A stretch of 64,000 nucleotides of DNA from Neoarius graeffei (taxonomy: Eukaryota > Chordata > Actinopteri > Siluriformes > Ariidae). Positions within the stretch are counted from its first letter, which is position 1, and every line of letters begins with the position of its first letter. The stretch lies in assembly GCF_027579695.1 (NCBI RefSeq), contig NC_083577.1:36803198-36867197 (forward strand), given 5' to 3'. The position numbers and the translations under genes were made by a program. Positions 35,201 through 43,645 of the stretch are shown here, piece by piece. The notes beneath the pieces were generated by a model that was not told the DNA's origin, ran no database searches, and was given only the letters and a program-made list of their open reading frames with translations.

Positions 35201-37652
35201 CGGATATGCATCGGAATTAGGACCACATATCCAAGCTGCCTGGGTCGCATGTGAAAAAATCGTATCTGTGTCGTTCCGATTGTCAATAACAAATCGGATA
35301 CAGGTCGCATATGGGCAAAAAAATCGGATATGGGTCGTTTCAGGGTGCAGTCTGAACGTAGTCTAATAGGTGACAAAGCGACAGATATAAATAAAATATG
35401 CGTGCGCGTAACAGAGTGACAATTTCAGCAAAAGCACCACAGGCAACATTTTGTCATTAGGTTTCCCGTATTCTATGCAAATTATGTATGACCTGGTCAA
35501 GACCAAACAATTGGATTAGATGATTCCTTGGAGCAGACCTCTGGCTTGTGTGCGCTGATGCTTCTACCTGCGGTTACTCAGCATTTACTGGGAGTTGAAA
35601 TAATAACCATGGCACCATCTTATTCTGTCATCTACTACGACCTCTCATTATGTGTGTATCAAGGTTGTAATAAAATAAGGCTGGAAAGAAAGTAGCAGAG
35701 ATTGTGGATTTCTCTGGTAGAGTATGGAGATAGTGAAGATGGCTTCCTTTTCTAATCCAAATCTAATTTATCTACAAATAATCTACAAAGCCTAGCATGC
35801 AACATCAAACAACCAACACTAATCTGTGCGTTATTTGTTTTGCATTTAAGTACTATGGGTTATGTATTTTGGTTAGTAGAATTTCTCAGTGGAGTAATGA
35901 AAAAAGTTGGACAGTGCATAGCTGCATTCAACAACAGTCGTGGCCACAACACTTCCACAAGAAAACTACAAGTGGCTTGCTGCTTGATCATGTAAACGTA
36001 GCACGAGTCAGTTTCCATCTCTCTCTCTAGATGTCTCTAGTCGAGGAAATCCGACCTCTGAAATGGTATCCATCAGTATATCTGCTGGTCTCCATCTTCC
36101 CACTTTTAAATCGGTAAGCATGCATAAATACATGCATTGATAAGAGATTATTCTATCCACCACATTCACTGGATATGAGCAATCGTGTGCTCTGTTTGGC
36201 TATTCTACTACTAGGCTATTAGCTCATATATACCGTGAGTAGAGAAAAACAAAGTGGCGGCGCACATCAAGTCGGGTGGCACGGTGGTGTAGTGGTTAGC
36301 GCTGTCGCCTCACAGCAAGAAGGTCCGGGTTCGAGCCCCGTGGCCGGCGAGGGCCTTTCTGTGCGGAGTTTGCATGTTCTCCCCGTGTCTGCGTGGGTTT
36401 CCTCCGGGTGCTCCGGTTTCCCCCACAGTCCAAAGACATGCAGGTTAGGTTAACTGGTGACTCTAAATTGACCGTAGGTGTGAATGTGAGTGTGAATGGT
36501 TGTCTGTGTCTATGTGTCAGCCCTGTGATGACCTGGCGACTTGTCCTGGGTGTACCCCGCCTTTTGCCCATAGTCAGCTGGGATAGGCTCCAGCTTGCCT
36601 GCGACCCTGTAGAACAGGATAAAGCAGCTAGAGATGATATGAGCACATCAAGTCAGATATATCACTTTATCAAGTATTTAAAAGAAACAGAAATGGCTAA
36701 AAGAATATAGGTAAACCCCCACCCCTGAAAATATTTCCTCTTCCACACTCCAGCCCAGTCGGTGGCAGTAATGCACCTTTTAAGTTGGTTTGGCAACCAC
36801 CAAAAAACCTTGAAGAAGAAGAAATGTTCTGGCAGAGCTTTTTGCTGAACCAACCGAGGATGAAATAAAAACTCTACTTGAAAACAAGGCCACCAAAAAT
36901 ACAAAAAAAGCAACAAAATATGGAGTGAAAGTATTTGATGGAAAGAACGTTTTTTTTTTTTTTTCTCAATAATTATAACATTTTTTCACAATTTGCTACT
37001 GTCAGTTCACCGGTTTATTTACATTCCAAGTGGAGATGAGTTTGTCAGACATTTTGTTTTATTGAATTTGCAAAAATACAAATGCTCTTTCTCAAAACCC
37101 AGTGAATGTGGATAGAATAAAACAGTTATTCCACTCAATCTTGTCGTACATGGCTTATAGCCAACTCGGCGCTACGCGTCTCATCAGCTATCAGCTCATG
37201 TACGACTCGTTTTTGTGGAATAACTGTTAAATATGCCTGATACTGCGTTATTAATGGATGTGTCGCATACCTGTAGGCTTCATAATGCTGTGTATCCTGA
37301 GGAGCCGGTGTTCTCCCTCATACTCCTACATGTGCTCAGTGCTCCTCTCCATGGCCTGGCAAATGCATTTGTTTTTAGCAAGGACACGTGGAGTCAGCTC
37401 AGCAATACGGGAATCAAAGTAAGAGAAACTCGCTCACTCACTCAAGTCTGTCTATGCTGATGCACATTAATTTTTATCGTATATATGTTCCAGCTGGCCC
37501 TTCAGTCTCGACTGTGTGACAACACCAGGATCGGCGAGTATCACCCAGCCAATGTGAGATACACAGTAGCACTCGAGTCCGAATCGGATGATGACGATAA
37601 CAACGTCCTCTTCTACAGCCCTGACATGAGCTTGAAAGACAGAGGACCCTGA
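20853..37652 (+). CDS. Cyclic-AMP-receptor-like seven-TM GPCR, 12 exons, first exon not found
   Basis: This gene encodes a plasma-membrane receptor of the Dicty_CAR family, which includes slime-mould cAMP receptors and crlA-like proteins and is related to GPR157. Ligand and coupling are unknown. Twelve exons (20853-20905, 21005-21059, 24009-24065, 25123-25183, 26247-26334, 27840-27929, 28238-28276, 33513-33591, 34009-34056, 36031-36113, 37277-37418, 37494-37652) have GT-AG borders and matching phases. They total 954 nt: 317 residues plus the stop. Seven hydrophobic segments are visible. The AWGIPLL block, the GAWCWIMDDHVAWRFG loop and WYIPLFILIF closely match the region around TM4-TM5 of Dictyostelium cAR1. 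Cys in GALCDF and in WCWI can form the TM3-loop disulfide. The tail is acidic (SESDDDDNN). The first listed exon has an in-frame stop just upstream and no ATG, so a further 5' exon exists. Confidence 0.85.
21005..21059 (+). CDS. Receptor exon: TM1 and first loop
   Basis: Encodes the rest of TM1 (LFMLFVIWLL) and the basic first intracellular loop RRYNSLAQ. Acceptor CTTCGCAG, donor CAG|GTAGCA. Confidence 0.8.
21280..23794 (-). mobile_element. Tc1-like derivative filling a receptor intron, interrupted
   Basis: Inverted ends: CCGAAAGTATTGGAATGGCA at the left and CCATGGCGTTCCAATACTTT at the right. Around 22858-22945 the minus strand reads TTLKEAAVEAWKSITKEECN, the C-terminal region of a Tc1 transposase, so the element lies in reverse. 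It is old, and carries the palindromic MITE at 22068-22669 and an anonymous insertion around 21505-21990. Confidence 0.65.
22068..22669 (+). mobile_element. Palindromic 600-bp MITE, copy 1
   Basis: Inverted arms of about 190 bp begin TGAGTGATTCCACGCTTATG and are flanked by TA on both sides. The short unique centre contains TCTGTTACGATTGTCCATC. No coding capacity. Two further copies are at 24372-24982 (opposite orientation) and 46498-47088. Confidence 0.88.
24009..24065 (+). CDS. Receptor exon: TM2
   Basis: Encodes KMIVSLTVAAFFDSVAYVM, a complete membrane helix in phase 0 on both sides. Acceptor GTTCTCAG, donor ATG|GTGAGT. Confidence 0.85.
24324..24371. repeat. (TA)n microsatellite left of MITE copy 2
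   Basis: A pure TA tract directly abutting the MITE. A second TA tract abuts its right side. Confidence 0.95.
24372..24982 (-). mobile_element. Palindromic 600-bp MITE, copy 2
   Basis: The same arms as copy 1. The centre is inverted relative to copies 1 and 3 (it reads AACAGAAGTGTTGTGGAC left of centre). It sits between two (TA)n tracts, fitting a TA target. The last bases at the right are slightly decayed. Confidence 0.88.
24983..25051. repeat. (TA)n microsatellite right of MITE copy 2
   Basis: About 65 bases of TA. Together with the left tract this probably represents one TA array split by the MITE. Confidence 0.95.
25123..25183 (+). CDS. Receptor exon: first extracellular loop and start of TM3
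   Basis: Encodes GESHPEGALCDFQAWWLTYF. The Cys is the likely partner of the second-loop disulfide. Acceptor CCTTTACAG, donor TTG|GTGAGT. Confidence 0.85.
25184..26246. other. Receptor intron; (TA)n at about 25768-25792
   Basis: No further gene or recognised transposon. A short (TA)n lies between poly-A and poly-T runs (25748-25811), giving a potential hairpin. A (GT)n with G-run is at about 25970-25990. Confidence 0.45.
26247..26334 (+). CDS. Receptor exon: TM3
   Basis: Encodes WSALAWVCLITLNLYLNLV followed by the cytoplasmic REIRTEHYE. Acceptor GTGTTACAG, donor GAT|GTAAGG. Confidence 0.87.
26565..27470. repeat. Anonymous repeat inserted in the Tc1-type element
   Basis: This block is absent from the sister copy near 38990, where TTTACTGTTTGATCTCAAA follows directly. 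It has an internal duplication: ATTTGCATAATTGCAATTA...ATGAAG...ATGGA near 26730 recurs in diverged form near 27255. The SINE lies between the two halves. Confidence 0.55.
26820..27187 (-). repeat. V-SINE, DANA/Mermaid type
   Basis: A full-length minus-strand copy. The 14-bp duplication CCGATTTTGATTCT is at 26806-26819 and 27188-27201. Confidence 0.94.
27840..27929 (+). CDS. Receptor exon: TM4
   Basis: Encodes PYHVVAWGIPLLMSILPLMK and GYYGPAGAW, the most cAR-like part. The acceptor TCTTTCAG lies only about 30 bases after the end of a Tc1-derived element that fills the preceding intron. Donor GTG|GTGAGT. Confidence 0.9.
27950..28118 (+). repeat. tRNA-derived SINE, diverged
   Basis: The head has an A box (GGCAGTGGTAGCTCAG). 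The tail AGATAAAAGCATCTACTAAA resembles the L2 3' end (GGATAAGAGCGTCTGCTAAA). It lies in the intron between the TM4 and loop exons. Confidence 0.6.
28238..28276 (+). CDS. Receptor exon: second extracellular loop
   Basis: A 39-base exon encoding WIMDDHVAWRFG; the preceding split codon gives Cys (CWIMDD). Acceptor TCTGTTTAG, donor CAT|GTAAGT. Confidence 0.87.
28277..28780. other. Receptor intron, no feature seen
   Basis: No supportable gene or recognised repeat; small poly-T and poly-A runs only. Confidence 0.4.
28781..29157. mobile_element. MITE-like repeat (TGCCTCCGCC type)
   Basis: The right end reads GGACGGACGGACAACCCGAA followed by a CTCCTGCGCC...GGCGGAGGCAT palindrome. The left part has GATGCCTCCGCCC. 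The interior holds two diverged copies of GACATTTGACCTCACAGT. This is a repeat type I recall as widespread in aquatic animals. No coding capacity. Confidence 0.6.
29225..29281. repeat. (TTTC)n(TTTA)n microsatellite
   Basis: Tandem CTTT units pass directly into ATTT units. Confidence 0.92.
29282..29888. other. Receptor intron, no gene seen
   Basis: Includes CCCTGCTATAACGAACTG (about 29465-29482), which resembles pogo/Tigger-type termini, but no partner end was found. Otherwise nothing recognised. Confidence 0.35.
29901..30271 (-). repeat. V-SINE, DANA/Mermaid type
   Basis: A full-length minus-strand copy. The 12-bp duplication ACAGTAGAACAT is at 29889-29900 and 30272-30283. Confidence 0.94.
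30284..30878. other. Receptor intron, no gene seen
   Basis: No supportable gene; a G-rich and C-rich stretch is at 30765-30850. Confidence 0.35.
31172..31322 (-). pseudogene. Acidic N-terminal frame in the TTAA element (copy 1)
   Basis: The minus-strand frame begins MELSPERNVTSPLDEEYN and continues ...ELGLHLFGFDDDSSSEDDGD, like the frame at 51053-51232. It then runs into the deletion junction and stops. It is a truncated first exon or N-terminus. Confidence 0.5.
31550..31914 (-). repeat. V-SINE, DANA/Mermaid type, inside the TTAA element
   Basis: A full-length minus-strand copy. The short duplication GGGACAT is at 31543-31549 and 31915-31921. The sister copy of the TTAA element has an uninterrupted GGGACATTCTTTCATAT here, confirming the insertion point. 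Confidence 0.92.
31978..32400. other. Receptor intron, no feature seen
   Basis: No supportable gene or recognised repeat. Confidence 0.4.
32403..33233 (+). mobile_element. Tc1-derived element, internally deleted
   Basis: Inverted ends TACTCAGCAAAAATAAAAAC and GTTTTTATTTTTGTTGAGTA are flanked by TA-rich sequence. Only the first and last parts of the transposase remain. At about 830 bp it is half the size of a full Tc1. Confidence 0.88.
32702..33011 (+). pseudogene. Tc1 transposase relic, N- and C-terminal pieces only
   Basis: It starts MPRLSNIQRERAIGMLDTGT with a helix-turn-helix (VARVMGCSRQTIHNL). After RLHQTGTTADR it jumps, in another frame, to the C-terminal RIPQAVFRRIIQSMRRRC...NAHGGHTRY. 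The catalytic DDE core is deleted. Confidence 0.85.
33513..33591 (+). CDS. Receptor exon: TM5
   Basis: Encodes WYIPLFILIFLMICCYIRII and CVANKR. The upstream intron (5.2 kb) holds a SINE, a MITE, a TTAA-flanked element and a Tc1 derivative. Acceptor TTCTATGCAG, donor AGG|GTGAGT. Confidence 0.9.
33592..34008. other. Receptor intron, no feature seen
   Basis: Short intron; long poly-T (about 33979-33996) just before the acceptor. Confidence 0.4.
34009..34056 (+). CDS. Receptor exon: third intracellular loop
   Basis: Encodes MQSWFGTFNPERERRK, basic and cytoplasmic. In phase on both sides, so it could be skipped without a frameshift. Acceptor ACTCCTAG after a long poly-T, donor AAG|GTGAGT. Confidence 0.82.
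34190..35361. mobile_element. hAT-like non-autonomous element in a receptor intron
   Basis: Inverted ends GTACGTTCAGACTGCAACCT and GGTGCAGTCTGAACGTA; subterminal ACGACCCATATCCGAT and ATCGGATATGGGTCGT also pair. Many inverted copies of a TCGGATA/GTCGCAT motif lie in the right arm (35145-35340). No transposase. The flanks (ACACTAAC and GTCTAATA) are only weakly similar, so the 8-bp duplication is unproven. Confidence 0.7.
35362..36030. other. Receptor intron, no feature seen
   Basis: No supportable gene or recognised repeat. Confidence 0.4.
36031..36113 (+). CDS. Receptor exon: TM6
   Basis: Encodes MSLVEEIRPLKWYPSVYLLV followed by SIFPLLN. Acceptor TCTCTCTCTAG, donor TCG|GTAAGC. The start ATG is internal, not a start codon. 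Confidence 0.87.
36274..36642 (+). repeat. V-SINE, DANA/Mermaid type, inside the Crypton-like element
   Basis: A full-length copy. The 12-bp duplication GCACATCAAGTC is at 36262-36273 and 36643-36654. Confidence 0.94.
37117..37226. repeat. Imperfect palindrome ending the Crypton-like element
   Basis: CAGTTATTCCACTCAATC...GTACATGGCTTATAGCCAA pairs with the following ...ATCAGCTCATGTACGA...GTGGAATAACTG. Arms of about 45 bases surround CGGCGCTACGCG. It could fold into a long hairpin. Confidence 0.75.
37277..37418 (+). CDS. Receptor exon: third extracellular loop and TM7
   Basis: Encodes LHNAVYPEEPVFSLILLHVL and SAPLHGLANAFVFSKD...NTGIK. Acceptor ACCTGTAG, donor AAA|GTAAGA. Confidence 0.87.
37494..37652 (+). 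CDS. Receptor last exon: C-terminal tail
   Basis: Encodes a 52-residue tail starting LALQSRLCDNTRIGEYHP, with the acidic run ESESDDDDNN, and the stop TGA at 37650-37652. Candidate AATAAA signals follow at 37744-37749 and 37761-37766. Acceptor GTTCCAG. Confidence 0.88.
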   Translation: MALQSRLCDNTRIGEYHPANVRYTVALESESDDDDNNVLFYSPDMSLKDRGP

Positions 37653-38487
37653 TTGTGCGTGTGCCTGTTATTATAGCACATTAGTTCACACTCCTTGCCT
37701 TTAAAGGATGTACTGCTCTTCCATTTCTCCTATTACAGTGTTAAATAAAAATGATCTAGAAATAAATGTGTTTTTGCAATCAGAAATGACCCCTTTTCAC
37801 CATTAGAAAAATATCGAAATGGTTGATTTCACTATATTATTGTCCGTCTTGTAAATGCATTTCAAGGTGAGCACTTTAACTTAATATCCTCAGTATTGAT
37901 AGCTTTATTTGTTTGAGAGGTTTTTTTTTTTTTTTCCCCCAGTTTTAAAATATTTTCTGCTGTACAGTTTGTGTACTTGGACTTCTATGTTTTGGTGTTT
38001 GATTTGACCATGTTTTATTATTATTTATGAAAATGTACAGAGTGTCTGCTATATTTTTGTACTGTTTTCATATAATTTAAATTAAAAATGTTAATACATA
38101 CTGATGTTTCTAGTGTATAGTTTTGCCTTTGTTGGAATGATCCCACTGCACAATGGCCTGAGGTAATGACAAGTCATTTGGATAGAGTTCAATGTGCACA
38201 AGGCACCTTCTGGATTCCAGGGTTGTGGCTTTGGATCCTGAGCTTGGGTTTCTCTTGGTGTGGAGTTCACCATGTTCTTCATATGCTTGTTCACTAAAAC
38301 ATGCCAGATACATGGCTGTCTCAAAATTGGTGTGAATTATTATTTTTTTTGTGAATTACTGTGTAATGCCCTGCAATTGACTAATCTTTGCCATAGTGTA
38401 TCCTTGTATTGCACCTATTCAGTTTATAAGCTTCAGATCCACTATGACCAGGGTAAAGTGGTTACTGACGATGAATGATTTGTAATG
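37653..38487. other. Receptor 3' UTR and downstream sequence
   Basis: Several AATAAA/ATTAAA motifs follow the stop; 37744-37749 is the first. A longer UTR could reach the ATTAAAAATG near 38081. No further gene is seen. Confidence 0.45.
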
Positions 38488-38489
38488 TA

Positions 38490-38664
38490 CAAGGGTAAGT
38501 CAAAAAGTTCTAAGACAGATGTTAATTTCAAAGGAATACAAAGAAGGAATTCTCCAATGGAAACCTTGCTTGCAGAAGTGTTTAGACTTAAATGGAGGAT
38601 TTGTAGAGAAATAGCTTTTTTTTTTTTTTTCCATTTGTCTTAGAACTTTTTGACTTACCCTCAT
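38490..38664. mobile_element. mariner-type MITE
   Basis: The inverted ends AGGGTAAGTCAAAAAGTTCT and AGAACTTTTTGACTTACCCT are perfect over about 24 bases. The interior is 120 bases without coding capacity, and TA stands outside both ends. Confidence 0.88.
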
Positions 38665-38727
38665 ACATACAGTCCCAGTCAAAAGCTTGGACACGCCTTC
38701 TACTTCAGTGGTTTTTCTTTATTTTTA

Positions 38728-38870
38728 TTACAAACCCCATTTCCAGAAAAGTTGGAATATTTTCTAAAATGCAATAAAAAACAAAAATCTGTCGTCATAT
38801 AAAATCTCAGATTTTTGTTTTTATTGCCTTTTGGAAAATAGCCCAACTTTTCTGGAAATGGGGTTTGTAA
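38728..38870. mobile_element. Hairpin MITE, 143 bp
   Basis: TTACAAACCCCATTTCCAGA at one end and TCTGGAAATGGGGTTTGTAA at the other are perfect inverted repeats, and the arms continue as AAAAACAAAAATCTG / CAGATTTTTGTTTTT. Nearly the whole element is a hairpin. It sits in the left arm of the Tc1-type element. Confidence 0.9.
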
Positions 38871-39162
38871 TTACTGTAGGACACTGCCTGTCTTAGAGTA
38901 ATGATAAACTCTCGTTTCTCTTTGATTGAGTGGCTCTTGGTTTATTATGGATTACTACAGTTGTAGAACAGGGCTACTGTATCTTTTATTATTTACTGTT
39001 TGATCTCAAATGCATTAAAGCTAAGGTCTCACACAGTCTGAATCACTTCATGGTAGATGATTTTGGGCCTTCTGGGGGTCAACAGGCACGTGCTCCAGGC
39101 CCTTCTGTCAGAATATACGTATGAGAGCCAGGGAGCTACCTTGACAACCGGGAAGGTGTAGT

Positions 39163-42100
39163 AATAATAATACATTTTATTTCATAGGCGCCTTTGTCAC
39201 TCAAGGTCACCTTCCAAATAGTGCAAAGTATACAAAATAAATAAGAACATTAAAAACAAATTAAAATAAAACAATGCAATTGAGTCAGTCAAATAGAAAA
39301 GGCAATCTTAAACAGGTGGGTTTTGAGTGTGGACTTGAATTGTGAGAGTGAGTTTATGTTCCTTATGACGGGTGGTAAAGAATTCCAGAGCTGGGGAGCA
39401 GAGTGGCTGAAAGCTCTACTCCCCATGGCGATGAGACGGGCGGAGGGGAGAGTCAAGTAAATAGAAGAGGATGATCTGAGGGAGCGGCAACATGGAGAAG
39501 ATTGGAAAGAGATAATGGAGCAAGATTGTGAATAGCCTTGAATGTGAGCAGAAGGATTTTGTAATCGATGCGGAATTTGACCAGGAGCCAGTGAAGCTGT
39601 TGCAGGACAGGAGTGATGTGATGAATGGAGGGGGTTCTGGTGATGATACGGGCAGCTGAATTCTGGACCAGTTGAAGCTTGTGAAGAGATTTGTGGGTGA
39701 GACCAAAAAGGAGGGAGTTGACGAGGCTGTGAACAAGGATGGCAGTGGTATGGGAAGTAAGGGGGGGACGGAGGTGGTTGATGTTACGCAGATGGAAATA
39801 GGCAGACCGGGTAATGTTATTGATGTGAGATTGAAATGAAAGAGTACTGTCGAGGATGACACCCAGACTCTTTACCTGTGGGGAGGGGAAAACAGAGCAA
39901 TTGTCAATATCAAGAGAAAAACTGTTGGTTTTGGATAGTGTAGATTTTGTGCCAATGAGAAGAACCTCAGTTTTGTCACTATTTAGTTTAAGTAAATTTG
40001 AAGTGAACCAGGATTTTATTTCTGCCAAGCAGTTAGTAAGGGAGGAGGGTGGGAGGTTGGAGGTGGGTTTACTAGCAAGGTAGAGCTGGGTGTCATCCGC
40101 ATAACAGTGGAAGTTGATGTTATATTTCTGAAAGATATTGCCGAGGGGAAGATGAAGAGAAGGGCCCCCAGGACAGAGCCCTGGGGCACACCTGAAGTGA
40201 CAGAAGGAGGCTGGGATGTGAAAGTTTTAAGCTGAATGAACTGAGTGTGGCAGGAAAGGTATGATTTGAACCAGTTTAGAGGAGTCTCGGTGATACCAAT
40301 GAAGGATAATCTATTGAGGAGGGTGGTGTGACAAATGGTGTCGAATGCTGCACTCAGGTCAAGAAGGATGAGGATGGAGAGTAAACCAGAATCAGCTGCC
40401 ATGAGGAGATCATTGATGATTTTGATAAGAGCAGTTTCTGTACTATGGAAAGGGCGGAACCCAGATTGGAACTGTTTATACAAGTTGTTGTGTGATAAAT
40501 GAGCGTGGAGTTGAGTCACGACTGTTTTCTCAAGAATTTTGGAAATGAAGGGTAGATTGGAAATCAGACGCAAGTTATTGAAATTGGTGGGATCAGTGCT
40601 GGGTTTTTTCAAGATCGGGGTTATTGCAGCGGTTTTGAATGATGCAGGAACAGTTCCAGTGGAGAGAGAGGAGTGGATGATAGCAGATATGAGAGGGACC
40701 AAAGAAGGGAGACAGGCTTTAACCAGAACTGTGGGGAGAGGGTCCAGCTGACAGGTGGATGGCTTGGACTTGTGGATGAAATCTGAAATTTCTAAAGTGG
40801 TGGGAAGCTGGAAGGAGTAAAAAGAGTGAGTAGGAGGAGAAAGTTCAGAAATGATACCGGGGGTGGGTTTTGAACTGAGATGCTGATGGATCTTCTGGAG
40901 TTACAGAAAGCAGTTGAGCACAGGTGAGATGGTAGAGAGTCTGGGGCTTGGGTGATGTTCTTATATAGTGAAAACAATGACTTGGTGTTACCTTCATTAG
41001 AACAGATTATACCAGTGTAATAGTTGGATTTGGTTTGAGTAATACAGTCCTTGTAGTGTAACATGATTTTTGTAAATGTCTTTGTGAACAACTAGTCCAG
41101 TTTTCCGGTCGAGCCGCTCAAGTTGCCGTCCTTTGGCTTTCATAAGCCGAGGTTTGGGCGTAAACCAGGGGGCAGAACGGGAGAAAGAAACAGACCTGGT
41201 TTTTAAAGGAGCAAGAGAGTTGAGTATACAATGAAGTCCAGTATTATAGTATGAAACCAACTCTTCAAGGGTGGTTAAATTGTGAGTATCCATAAGGGAG
41301 TAAGTACTGGAGAAGAGAGAATCCAAGTTGATGTCCTTAATATTGCAGAAAGAAATGAGACAGGGGAGCTTAGTGATGGAGAGAGGGAGTCTGACATTAA
41401 ATAAGAGGAAATGGTCAGTTATAGGGAGTTCATCTGCTGTGTAGTCAGAAGAGAAGACACCAGAACAGCAGATTAAGTCCAAGATGTGACCCTTAGAGTG
41501 AGTGGGAACATCAATGTACTGCTGGAATCCAAAACTCTCAAGGCAAGATGTAAAGTCTTTAGTAAGAGGGTTATTGATATTGTCCATATGAATGTTAAAA
41601 TCTCCCAACACTATATTGTTTGGTGAGAGGGTGGACAAATGTGTGAGCAGAGCAGCAAAGTCATTTAAAAAGTCTTTATTAGGTTTTGGGGGACGATAAA
41701 CAGTTGCAATGATAGTAGGAATAGGTCCAGACAGTTGACACACAGTCGATTTGAAGGAAGAAAAGGCAGGAACAGACACCAGTGAGACTTTCCACTTCTC
41801 GCTGTAAATTATCGCAAGACCTCCTCCCTGGCTGGTGCCATGGGGTTGAAAGATGTAAACAAACCCCGGAGGAGTGGATTCATTAAGTTGGGAAAAGTCA
41901 TTGGGTTGTTGCCAAGTCTTGGTTAAACAGAGAAAGTCAAACTTACTTTCTGAGGAGATCCTGGATGAGATGTCCCTTGCTCGTGAGTGAGCAGATATTG
42001 AGCAGACCGAAGTTGACAGTGGTGTTGTCACATTTGGCAGGAGATTTAGCCGACCGGGCTAGGCAGGCTAGCACACTGTGGTCAACAACCCGGCCGGTGT

Positions 42101-42345
42101 TACGTGGAGGGTGACGAAAAGTGGACCAGATGGATTTTATTCTTTTCGACGTGTCTTCTTGGGCATTCCGGCGAGGCAGGAAAGTTATATCTGAGTGTGG
42201 CTTCCATCCCTGGAAAGTTTCTTCGTGTTGAAAATTGGTGTGGGTCAAGCGCCGGATGAATTCATCTGTCGCAACCGTGAAGCCATCTGTGAGCATCCTT
42301 GAGGCATATGTGGACTACTGGGGATTACCATAGCATTCTGTCACA
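39163..42345 (-). mobile_element. L2-clade LINE, nearly full length, decayed
   Basis: Minus-strand order: endonuclease (from about 42296 to 40997), then reverse transcriptase (about 40702 to 39453), then a short 3' UTR ending ATGAAATAAAATGTATTATT. Endonuclease motifs FDFLCLTKTWQQ, TVYRPPKPN, VLGDFNIHMDN and HILDLI are visible. RT blocks include SNLPFISKILEKTV, QSGFRPFHSTETAL, LLDLSAAFDT and [10 protein letters not shown]. At least three frame changes separate the open parts (about 41940-42030, 40700-41000, 40020), so the copy is inactive. The (ATT)n tail is at the low-coordinate side. Confidence 0.88.
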
Positions 42346-42783
42346 AATATCGAGCTCAAAATGTTCACAGAACAGGGGTGGTAGCCACATATGACTCACG
42401 GAACCCCTTTTTATAGTGCAGAAAGTGAAAAGTTTGCCTAGGGGGCGTGGCTAAGACTTTACTACACCATGAAAATCACTCAATGCTGTCATTGCTGTAA
42501 TGCTATACACTGCTGCTGACATTGGTTTTACTGATGTCTTCTGTCACGGCTACCGTGGCTTCATTTGCATATTTACTCCGCCCAAATTTATGTGACGGAT
42601 CACCTCCAAAATCTGCTGGAATGGCCACAGTAGCCCCAGCCATGGTTCTCACGGATCAACCGGCTATGTGTGACCTTGGCATAAGAAGGCAAAAAATTCT
42701 TTTTTTTTTTTTTGCCTTATGACAAGGCACACCTGTTAACTGAAAAGCATTTCAAGTGACTACCTCATGAAGCTGGTTAAGGC

Positions 42784-43517
42784 TCTGGTCACACTACAGC
42801 TCGTGATGGTTTTGCGAATACTCGGCATTTGAAAAGTTGGTAGCATCGCCACCAATTGTGCGATGCACAGTAAATATTCTCCGAGCTTTCTGAGTTGGTT
42901 TTGGTGTGTCTCCGCTTTGTATGTGGCCAAAAAGTTGCAAAAACATTCAGTGCATCTGTTGAAATTTGGTGGGAATGTTTTAGTCGGCAAACTAAGCAGC
43001 GAATGCTCAGAGATGGATTTATGAATACTTCCCAAAGCTCAGGGAACCTTCGCTGAGCCTCTTGAGATGTATTTGTCTCGAATCCATATCACCAATGCTC
43101 ACGGGGGCCTCGGCGACAGCAGCAAGGCATAGCCCAACCTTCGCCAAAACTTGAAAAGTGCATTTACATTTGGTAATCCTTCCCCGAGATTTCATATAAA
43201 GGGTTCATGAATATTCAGCAAATGTTTTGCGTTGGTTGGACAACACATTTGAGCTCGTCGCTGATTAGTTGGCACTGATGTCACGCATTGTTGAAATCTT
43301 TTGAGCAAAGCATCGGTGATAATTCTCCTGCTAGACGCTGATACGTACAAAACCCTCAAGCATGCCTCCTAGGAAAAATATCAGGTTTCCTCAAAAGAAA
43401 AGGACCAAATGTTCACCTGCTGTGTGACCACAACTTTTAGCTCGCCTGTACGAAACACCTCATTTTCATCGATAATCTAACACAAAGCATCGCAAGCTGT
43501 AGTGTGCCTGTAGCCTA
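42784..43517. mobile_element. hAT-like non-autonomous element
   Basis: Inverted ends GGTCACACTACAGCTCG and CAAGCTGTAGTGTGCC. Comparison with the sister Tc1-type copy (GGTTAAGATAATGGCAG at about 27595) shows TTAAG interrupted here and resuming as CTAAGATA. No transposase. Confidence 0.7.
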
Positions 43518-43645
43518 AGATACTGTAATGCCAATAGTGTGCAAAGCATCATCAAAGTAAATGGCAGTTACATTGAAGAATCTAAAATATAAATGTAACA
43601 TATTGTGGTTTTTAAACCCTTTTGTGTTTATCACATAATTCCATA

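Larger units (their letters stand above)
36232..37230 (+). mobile_element. Crypton-like element remnant with terminal palindrome
   Basis: After AAAATGGCTAAAAG and an intron-like stretch, a frame reads EPTEDEIKTLLENKATKNTK followed by KATKYGVKVFDG. This resembles the N-terminal part of tyrosine-recombinase proteins related to KIAA1958/Crypton. The rest of the enzyme is missing. The right end is an imperfect hairpin (37117-37226). A shorter relative is at 12205-12760. Classification is tentative. Confidence 0.5.
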
